This document shows, in pieces, positions 7,723 to 13,563 of a DNA stretch of 14,808 nt. The DNA comes from Planctomycetaceae bacterium (GTDB lineage Bacteria; Planctomycetota; Planctomycetia; Planctomycetales; Planctomycetaceae). Numbering within the stretch: position 1 is the first letter of the stretch; each line of letters opens with the position of its first letter. The stretch lies in assembly GCA_003503535.1 (NCBI GenBank), contig DOCI01000290.1:4595-19402 (forward strand). The letters are read 5' to 3'. Under the pieces are notes generated by a model that worked only from the letters and a program-made list of their open reading frames with translations, did no database searches and was not told the DNA's origin. The position numbers were made by a program, and so were the translations under genes.

Positions 7723-7743
7723 GTCAGGCAGTGCCTGACCTAC
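7723..7743. repeat. Short hairpin repeat with CCTAC tail (5' of glyS)
   Basis: The perfect arms GTCAGGCA (7723-7730) and TGCCTGAC (7732-7739) around a single G are followed by CTAC. The element lies 43 bases before the glyS start, so it would be in or just ahead of the glyS leader. It resembles the hairpin at 6928-6950 in core, tail and orientation; the two copies bracket def. Confidence 0.65.
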
Positions 7744-7782
7744 GACCGAGATTTCTTACCTGAAAATAAAAAAGAAGTGACG

Positions 7783-9444
7783 ATGAGTCAGACCGAAGAA
7801 AACACGATGGACCAGATCGTTGGCTTATGTAAGCGACGAGGATTTTTGTTTCAGTCTTCCGAGATTTACGGAGGGGTAAACGGATTCTGGGATTATGGTC
7901 CACTCGGCACCGAGTTGAAACGCAATGTTCGCGATGCCTGGTGGAAAGATATGGTCGGTGCTCACGACGAATTTTCCACCCTGCCGAATGCAACCAAACC
8001 GTTTTCGATGGTCGGGCTGGAATCGTCGATCATTATGCATCCGCAGGTCTGGAAGGTTTCCGGACATTACGATCTGTTTCACGATCACATGGTCGATTGC
8101 ACCGAAACGAACAAGCGTTATCGGTTCGATCATGTGCAGGGTCGATGGGCTGAAGTGGAGAAGAAGACCAAGTCGGAAGATGGAACCGAAACATCTTCTA
8201 AGGCGAAGGCCTTCATCACGACAATCGCTCAGGCGGAAGAGACTCAGGATGCGTTGGTCGCACAGGCATTGAAGTTTTTTGGCCTCAAAGGGAAGTACAA
8301 AGATAAAATCAACTGGACGAGTGAGTTACTCAGTCTCGAAAAGATTGATCAGCTTTCCGAAGCTGTCGCTCCCGATGCTACGAAAGCGGGAACATTTACC
8401 GAACCCCGCGAGTTCAATCTGATGTTCAAAACGACGCTCGGTGCGTTGGGTGGCGAAGACGATGCGGCTTTCCTGCGACCGGAGACGGCTCAGGGAATGT
8501 TCGTCAACTTCAAGAACGTGGTCGATAGCAGCCGGGTGAAAATTCCGTTTGGGATTTGTCAGATTGGTAAAAGTTTCCGTAATGAAATCACGCCGCGAAA
8601 CTTCACGTTCCGTTCCCGCGAATTTGAACAGATGGAAATCGAGTTCTTCTGCTACCCAGGAGAATCTTCCGAGTGGTACACTTACTGGCGAAACCGACGT
8701 TACAACTGGTACACCTCACTGGGCATCAGTCCCGATAATCTCATTCTGCGGGAACATCACAAAGAAGAACTGGCCCACTATTCGGTCGGAACAGCCGACA
8801 TCGAATATGCCTTCCCGTTCCTGCCTCAGGGGGAATACGGCGAACTCGAAGGGGTGGCTCATCGTGGCGACTTCGATTTGCGTTCGCACATGGAAGGCAA
8901 ACTCGATAAAGATTTGAATGTTCAACTGAATGAGCATGACCAGCCGAAGTATCGGGGCAGCGGAAAAGATCTGTCGTACTTCGATGATCAATCCCGCGAA
9001 CGATATATCCCACATGTGATTGAACCCTCAGCTGGAGCCGACCGCGCGACTCTCGCCTTCCTGTGCGAAGCCTACACCGTCGACGAAGCTCCCGATGACA
9101 AAGGGGAAATGCAGAGTCGAACGCTGCTCAAGTTCCACCCGCGTCTCGCCCCAATCAAAGCGGCTGTCTTCCCCCTTATCAAAAAAGAAGGGATGCCGGA
9201 AGCGGCTGCGGGCATCTATCGCGAACTGCGAGAAGCGGGCATCAATTCGACCTTCGACCAGCAGGGAGCCATTGGCCGCCGCTATCGACGACAGGATGAA
9301 ATCGGTACACCGTATTGTATTACAGTCGATGGTCAAACCGCAGAAGATCAAACGGTTACCATCCGCGACCGCGATTCTTTGGAACAGGTTCGCGTGCCGA
9401 TTAATAAGGTGACCGAAGAGATTCAGGGGCGATTGAAAGGTTGA
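7783..9444 (+). CDS. glyS: Glycyl-tRNA synthetase, dimeric (alpha2) class II type
   Basis: Charges tRNA-Gly with glycine. This is the single-chain homodimeric form (GlyQS/eukaryote-like) rather than the alpha2-beta2 enzyme of E. coli. The N-terminal block 'GFLFQSSEIYGGVNGFWDYGP' is diagnostic. The catalytic core shows 'FLRPETAQG' and 'FRNEITPRNFTFRSREFEQMEIEFF' (motif 2, about residues 231-290) and 'PHVIEPSAGADR' (motif 3, about 410-421). The C-terminal anticodon-binding domain runs from about 451 to the end and includes 'GAIGRRYRRQDEIGTPY'. At 553 residues it is longer than typical bacterial members. The extra length lies around residues 120-205, a charged segment without the CxxC zinc cysteines seen in some homologues. 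ATG 7783 is used; an in-frame GTG at 7777 adds two residues. Upstream is AAGAAG only. No T-box leader was recognised. Confidence 0.96.
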   Translation: MSQTEENTMDQIVGLCKRRGFLFQSSEIYGGVNGFWDYGPLGTELKRNVRDAWWKDMVGAHDEFSTLPNATKPFSMVGLESSIIMHPQVWKVSGHYDLFHDHMVDCTETNKRYRFDHVQGRWAEVEKKTKSEDGTETSSKAKAFITTIAQAEETQDALVAQALKFFGLKGKYKDKINWTSELLSLEKIDQLSEAVAPDATKAGTFTEPREFNLMFKTTLGALGGEDDAAFLRPETAQGMFVNFKNVVDSSRVKIPFGICQIGKSFRNEITPRNFTFRSREFEQMEIEFFCYPGESSEWYTYWRNRRYNWYTSLGISPDNLILREHHKEELAHYSVGTADIEYAFPFLPQGEYGELEGVAHRGDFDLRSHMEGKLDKDLNVQLNEHDQPKYRGSGKDLSYFDDQSRERYIPHVIEPSAGADRATLAFLCEAYTVDEAPDDKGEMQSRTLLKFHPRLAPIKAAVFPLIKKEGMPEAAAGIYRELREAGINSTFDQQGAIGRRYRRQDEIGTPYCITVDGQTAEDQTVTIRDRDSLEQVRVPINKVTEEIQGRLKG

Positions 9445-9484
9445 TTTTAAGTCGCGTTTCCGAAACAAATGATGGAATTGTACT

Positions 9485-9567
9485 GGGTGGCACGACCCAG
9501 AACGAAGTGATGGGCGTGGCTATCGAGCAGTACCACGCCCTTCGCTTTGCTCAGGGACGTGCCACCC
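9485..9567. repeat. Nested palindromic element, 83 bp (copy B)
   Basis: The outer arms pair GGGTGGCACG with CGTGCCACCC (9485-9494 with 9558-9567; one further T-A pair at 9484/9568). An inner 8-bp stem (9512-9519 with 9533-9540) is extended across a four-base bulge by CGAAG/CTTCG. It lies in the short convergent space between glyS and the DUF3365 gene, so it may also act as a two-way transcription stop, although no T-run borders it. Related in layout to the element at 6797-6880. Confidence 0.8.
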
Positions 9568-9601
9568 ATGATTGATATGTATTATGTTCTTCTTGAGAAT
9601 C

Positions 9602-10180
9602 TTACTTCTTCAACGGCATAATGATCACCAGACCCGCGGCACGTTCTTTATTGCTGGTTCTGGCAGGGACATGACATTTCAGGCATTGGGACGGCAAGCG
9701 GATTGCCCCGGCGTACTGATAAGTCTCATCGGAAAATTCTTCGAAACGATCTTTGCCCTCGGAAAGAACTTTGACGGCTTTGTGCTCAAATACCGTCTTG
9801 GCTTCGTTGTCGAGATTCATAGCCCGGGCATTCACGGCCAGCCAGTTGACCTGGACATCATAAGAAGCGGCCAGTTCCTCAAAGACATCTTCGAGAGAAT
9901 GCGAGGGGATCGTTTGCCCGGATTCATCGTCGAAAAAGTCGCGATGAATAATTTGTAAGGTGCCGTGAATTGTCTCGTGCAACAACTTCGCCCGACCTCG
10001 TGCCTCGGCTATTGTGGAAGGCAGGTTTTCTTGATCGAGGACTGATTGATCAGCAGGTTTCTTCAATTCCTCGGCTTGCAGAGATTCTGGAGAAAACGAT
10101 AGCGATGAGGAGTAAACTCCTGAGAAGATTCCAAAAAACAGAAATGAGAGGATAGTCTGACGAGAGGCATTTTTAAACAT
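9602..10180 (-). CDS. DUF3365 (Tll0287-like) secreted monohaem c-type protein
   Basis: Predicted exported haem protein of 192 residues. Residues 1-36 form a Sec signal ('MFKNASRQ', a hydrophobic Leu/Phe core, cleavage near 'LQA-EE'). The mature part is a helical/PAS-like DUF3365 domain that ends with a single c-type haem motif, C166-L-K-C169-H170, in 'RLPSQCLKCHVP', close to the C-terminus as in other family members. ATG 10180 is chosen because GGAGGA (10187-10192) lies six bases upstream. A longer frame from TTG 10243 adds 21 residues without a ribosome-binding site. Members of this family occur alone or fused to sensor kinases and are suspected redox or gas sensors; the role here is unknown. 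It follows the TPR gene on the same strand after 156 bases. Confidence 0.87.
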   Translation of the reverse strand: MFKNASRQTILSFLFFGIFSGVYSSSLSFSPESLQAEELKKPADQSVLDQENLPSTIAEARGRAKLLHETIHGTLQIIHRDFFDDESGQTIPSHSLEDVFEELAASYDVQVNWLAVNARAMNLDNEAKTVFEHKAVKVLSEGKDRFEEFSDETYQYAGAIRLPSQCLKCHVPARTSNKERAAGLVIIMPLKK

Positions 10181-10186
10181 TTCAAA

Positions 10187-10192
10187 TCCTCC
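10187..10192 (-). promoter_or_regulatory. Shine-Dalgarno that fixes the DUF3365 gene start
   Basis: GGAGGA on the minus strand ends six bases before ATG 10180. It supports the shorter protein, which then begins directly with a normal signal peptide. Confidence 0.7.
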
Positions 10193-10336
10193 GAGGGCGA
10201 AGAGGCAGGAAGATAGGGGAAAGAAAAACTGTGCATCGAGCAACGTGTTTCGGTCATTCTAAGAACACAGAATCTGTAAGCAGTTTAATAATGTACAATA
10301 ATGTATAGATAGGGAAAATTGAGCCGAAAGGAGATT

Positions 10337-11527
10337 TTATTCGGGTTTCTTCCTCAGTTCCTGTGCCTGTTCTGCGTTGCCGAATGTTTCAAACAACTCT
10401 GCAACACGATTTCGCAGGGAAATATCGTCAGGTTGTTCCCGAAGTTTGTTCGTCTTTTCCAACAGTTCGATGCGAAGGAGTCGATATTTGTCGGCCAGTT
10501 GCTGGTGGTGATTCGATTTCTCTTCCTGATCGAGTCGTCGGTAAGCCAGAGCGAGTTTGTAATGGGCTTCGTAGTTCCAGGGTTGAGCGTTAACAACCCG
10601 TTCCAGATCCTGAGCTGCCCGTTCGTTCTGGTTGAGATCGATCAGTAATAAGCCTCGGACTTGATGAGCGGCTATCTCAGCCGATTCCATGCGGGCGATG
10701 TAATCGTTCATCAATTCAAGGCCCTGGGCCGCTTGCCCTTCGAGACGATAAATGCTCGCTTCCTGCAGGGTGACATCATTGGCCAAAGGGAATTGCTCAC
10801 GATATCGTTCCAGTTCGGTTCGAGCCTGTCCGGCTAATCCCTGATCAATCAATACGGCAATTAACTGCTTGAAAATGCTCTGTCGTTGTCCAGGAATCTG
10901 GGAGTATTTCAGAGCATTTCGAAACGCCTGCTCGGCTTCGACATGCTTCTTCTGAGGGAGATAGTATGTCCCGATAATTCTCCAGGCGTTGGCATCTTCA
11001 GGGTCTACTTCGAGAATCTGCTGGCTGGTCTGGAGAGCAGATTCGGCTTTTCCCTGAATCAATTGAACTTCGAGCAGACTTCTCAATACTCTCAAACGTT
11101 CTGGTTCCTGAGACAAAGCAGCAAGCAGGAGATTTTCCGAAAGATAGAACATATCTCGTTGGTTTGCGGCCTGGACCAGTTGTAAGATGCTCTCCTGGGG
11201 AAGTGATTCGGGTTGCTTGATCATTGTGAGCTGCCCGAGAGCTTCGTCGGCATTTCCCAGACGGATGAGCAATGCGATGCGGAATAATTGGGCGTCGGAA
11301 TGAGAATTACCCGAGAGCTGAATCGCTTGAGCCAGCAATTGCTCGGCTTGCTCGGGATCGCTGGCAGCCAGTTGACTGGCCTGCTCAATCAACTGCTGTG
11401 GACGCTGAGTTCGAAACCAGTAATAGCAGCCGGCCAGGCCGATGAGTAGCAGAATCAGTAAAGCCAGCCGAAGTTTTCGACCGGACGATTTTGCGACTCG
11501 TACTGTTGCAGAGAGTTCTTTTTTCAT
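10337..11527 (-). CDS. Membrane-anchored tetratricopeptide-repeat protein
   Basis: This 396-residue protein has a short basic N-terminus (residues 1-20, many K/R), one transmembrane helix (about 20-38, Leu/Ile-rich), and a long helical repeat region on the outer face. TPR-like helix pairs are recognisable around 75-100, 140-175 ('EPERLRVLRSLLEVQLIQGKAESAL'), 176-209 ('DPEDANAWRIIGTYYLPQKKHVEAEQAFRNAL') and 283-346, with the usual W/G/Y/A/P spacing; a further pair may close the protein near 365-392. Its ATG overlaps the stop of the FG-GAP/ASPIC gene as ATGA, so translation of the two is probably coupled and the products likely act together in or at the envelope. TPRs normally mediate protein-protein contacts; no enzyme motif is seen. 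Confidence 0.9.
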   Translation of the reverse strand: MKKELSATVRVAKSSGRKLRLALLILLLIGLAGCYYWFRTQRPQQLIEQASQLAASDPEQAEQLLAQAIQLSGNSHSDAQLFRIALLIRLGNADEALGQLTMIKQPESLPQESILQLVQAANQRDMFYLSENLLLAALSQEPERLRVLRSLLEVQLIQGKAESALQTSQQILEVDPEDANAWRIIGTYYLPQKKHVEAEQAFRNALKYSQIPGQRQSIFKQLIAVLIDQGLAGQARTELERYREQFPLANDVTLQEASIYRLEGQAAQGLELMNDYIARMESAEIAAHQVRGLLLIDLNQNERAAQDLERVVNAQPWNYEAHYKLALAYRRLDQEEKSNHHQQLADKYRLLRIELLEKTNKLREQPDDISLRNRVAELFETFGNAEQAQELRKKPE

Positions 11528-13332
11528 GGATTGGAATCCTCCTCAGGTTCCATTCCAGATCCTTCGCGGAGCGTGTAATATTCTCTGGCATTCATGTCCT
11601 GAAAGAATTCTTTTTTCCCAGTTAGCCAGATCACTTCAACATCTACTTTGGGGATGTTCTTTTCTAAAACAAAGCGTAAACGGGGATCGCAATAACTCAG
11701 ATAGCTGCGACCAGTAATTTTCTGTTGAGAGGGTGTAAGACTCTGTTCGAGGAGCTTTACTTTGGAACCGATGGCATCCGTTCCGCTGGTGGTTCCTTCG
11801 AGAGTCAGACCGATCCAGTTTTCTGGTGGTTGACGATTGATGAGAATCGAGATCGGGCCATCCTGTTCGGAAATCATCAGATCGGCTGCACCATCATTAT
11901 TAATATCGCCAATCGCAAGCCCGCGACCCGAGTGGGGCACACTGAACCAGGGACCCGCCTGGGATGTGAAGTTCTGAAATCGGCCTTCCCGATTTTGAAA
12001 TAGAAAAGAAGGTTGCTGATAATCGTATTGGCGATGGCGGTAAACGAGATGACCATTCGTAATGACCAAGTCCGGCCAGCCATCACTGTTGAAATCTTCG
12101 AACGCAATTCCGAAACCGACATACGGCCGACACAAACCTGCCAGTCCATAAGCGGCTGATGAGTGAGCAAACAAGCCTTCACCTTCGTTGATGTAGAGAT
12201 CGTTATCTTCGAGTTCGAAGTTGGCGACCGTCAGATCAAGCAGACCATCGCGATTCACATCGGCAGCATCGACACCCATACTTCCTTCGGGTGCCCCGTA
12301 TTCGTTGCCGGAAACTCCTGATGAGACCGCTCGTTCGATCCAGGTTCCATCGGCTTGACCGTAGTACATAAAATTTCGCTGAACATCATTGGCGACATAC
12401 ACATCCAGATGACCATTATTGTCGAAATCGGCTGCCAGAACTCCGAGACCTTTGCCGTCCTGAATCAGGCCGTATTCTGTGGAAGCATCTTGAAATGTTT
12501 CATCGGATTGCTGAATGAGCAGGGTATCGCGAGCACCTTCGAAGCTACTGGGAACACAAACATCTCTCAGTCCTGTGTCGGGATCAATACAGAATTCCTT
12601 GGGATCTGGTTTCCAGTTGAGATAACCCGTGACAAACAGATCGGCTCGACCATCGCGATTGAAATCGGCTATGCAGGCCGCCGTGTTCCAACCGGTCAGG
12701 CTTGTGCCAAGTCGTGATGAAACATCGTGAAACGCTTTTCCCTGCTCGTTTTCAAAAAGTCGGGATGAACCGAAGCAGGTGATGAGAAGATCGGGATAAC
12801 GATCGTTATTGACATCTCCAACTGTGATGCCGTGAGAATAATCGAGAGGAATATCAAGCCCGAATTCCGCAGTCACATCGATGAATTTCAGGTTTCCCTT
12901 ATTGCGATACAGCCGACCGGGAAGCCCTTTAATTTGAAGATCTTCCGTGATTGTCCCGCCGCCAACACAAAACAGATCGAGGTCGCCGTCAAGATCTACA
13001 TCGAATAACGCCACGCCTCCACCAAGACCTTCAATCATTGTGAAATGTCCAGCAGAGCGTCCGGAATGGTAGGTGAAATCGACCCCGGCCAGAGCCGTGA
13101 TGTCTTCAAACCAATCGGAATCGGTCGGTTCGGTTGGTAGAGTCTCGCTCGTCAGAATCAAATTTTGAAACTCGTGATCCAGAGAAGTGACATCGGCGAT
13201 CTCAGGCTCTGCTGGTTTAGAAGAAATGGATTCCTTACATCCACAAAACAGCAGTAGAAGTGCAATTGTCACGTATTGGCACATAAATGGGTTTACATCA
13301 AGGGATTCGGAAGAGAGGAGATTACGTTTCAT
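11524..13332 (-). CDS. FG-GAP/VCBS-repeat and ASPIC/UnbV domain (CRTAC1-like) lipoprotein
   Basis: Extracytoplasmic protein of about 602 residues. It begins with a hydrophobic segment ending in 'LLLLFCGC', a plausible lipobox (Cys32). Seven calcium-binding-type FG-GAP/VCBS motifs of the form D-x-(D/N)-x-D-G-x-x-D-L follow. In the numbering used here they start near residues 111, 173, 223, 302, 358, 413 and 476, consistent with a seven-bladed beta-propeller. The C-terminal ~90 residues ('NWIGLTLEG...IGSKVKL', '...VDVEVIWLTGKKEFF') form an ASPIC/UnbV domain. Such proteins are abundant in planctomycetes; their role is unproven, with adhesion or sugar binding proposed. ATG 13332 has no Shine-Dalgarno; TTG 13344 and ATG 13284 are alternatives. 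The stop overlaps the start of the TPR gene. Confidence 0.92.
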   Translation of the reverse strand: MKRNLLSSESLDVNPFMCQYVTIALLLLFCGCKESISSKPAEPEIADVTSLDHEFQNLILTSETLPTEPTDSDWFEDITALAGVDFTYHSGRSAGHFTMIEGLGGGVALFDVDLDGDLDLFCVGGGTITEDLQIKGLPGRLYRNKGNLKFIDVTAEFGLDIPLDYSHGITVGDVNNDRYPDLLITCFGSSRLFENEQGKAFHDVSSRLGTSLTGWNTAACIADFNRDGRADLFVTGYLNWKPDPKEFCIDPDTGLRDVCVPSSFEGARDTLLIQQSDETFQDASTEYGLIQDGKGLGVLAADFDNNGHLDVYVANDVQRNFMYYGQADGTWIERAVSSGVSGNEYGAPEGSMGVDAADVNRDGLLDLTVANFELEDNDLYINEGEGLFAHSSAAYGLAGLCRPYVGFGIAFEDFNSDGWPDLVITNGHLVYRHRQYDYQQPSFLFQNREGRFQNFTSQAGPWFSVPHSGRGLAIGDINNDGAADLMISEQDGPISILINRQPPENWIGLTLEGTTSGTDAIGSKVKLLEQSLTPSQQKITGRSYLSYCDPRLRFVLEKNIPKVDVEVIWLTGKKEFFQDMNAREYYTLREGSGMEPEEDSNP

Positions 13333-13342
13333 AAAGTTCGAC

Positions 13343-13369
13343 AATATACGCAGTTCACGAAGGTGTCAA
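13343..13369 (-). promoter_or_regulatory. Sigma-70-type promoter of the FG-GAP/TPR operon
   Basis: On the minus strand a perfect TTGACA (13364-13369) is followed after 15 bases by TATATT (13343-13348). Transcription would start near 13336, almost on top of ATG 13332. Either the message is nearly leaderless or translation starts at ATG 13284. The 15-base spacer is shorter than ideal. Confidence 0.5.
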
Positions 13370-13493
13370 ATTCGAGCCGCAGGCTGCGGTTTGCGAAAGC
13401 ATCAATTCCTGCGTATGATCGTTTGTACTCTGAATGAAGGTACGAATTTCTTTCAGCAAATGCGTGTGTAAATTTCTTGTTTAGCCTGAGGGT

Positions 13494-13526
13494 TCATTTT
13501 TTAACAATGACTGTGCTAAAAAATGA
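13494..13526. promoter_or_regulatory. A/T-rich dyad upstream of the coiled-coil gene
   Basis: TCATTTTTTA (13494-13503) and TAAAAAATGA (13517-13526) are perfect reverse complements around 13 bases. The dyad sits 38 bases before the ATG at 13564, in the divergent region shared with the FG-GAP/TPR operon. It could be a repressor operator. No -10/-35 pair was placed with confidence around it. Confidence 0.3.
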
Positions 13527-13563
13527 GCACCGTTACGAATAGATCATCCAGAAGGAACGAACG

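Noticed and set aside
7552..7776. T-box or other riboswitch in the glyS leader
   Set aside because: No T-box sequence, specifier loop or antiterminator/terminator pair was found; only a short palindrome and the def promoter are visible.
9485..9567. tRNA-like or tmRNA-like gene because of ~83-base length and branched stems
   Set aside because: There is no T-loop GTTCRANYC consensus, no 7-bp acceptor stem with a CCA-compatible end, and the outer stem is too long.
13377..13389. CCGCA-GGC-TGCGG hairpin as a terminator or repeat
   Set aside because: A five-base stem without a T-run, upstream of the FG-GAP promoter; too short to call.
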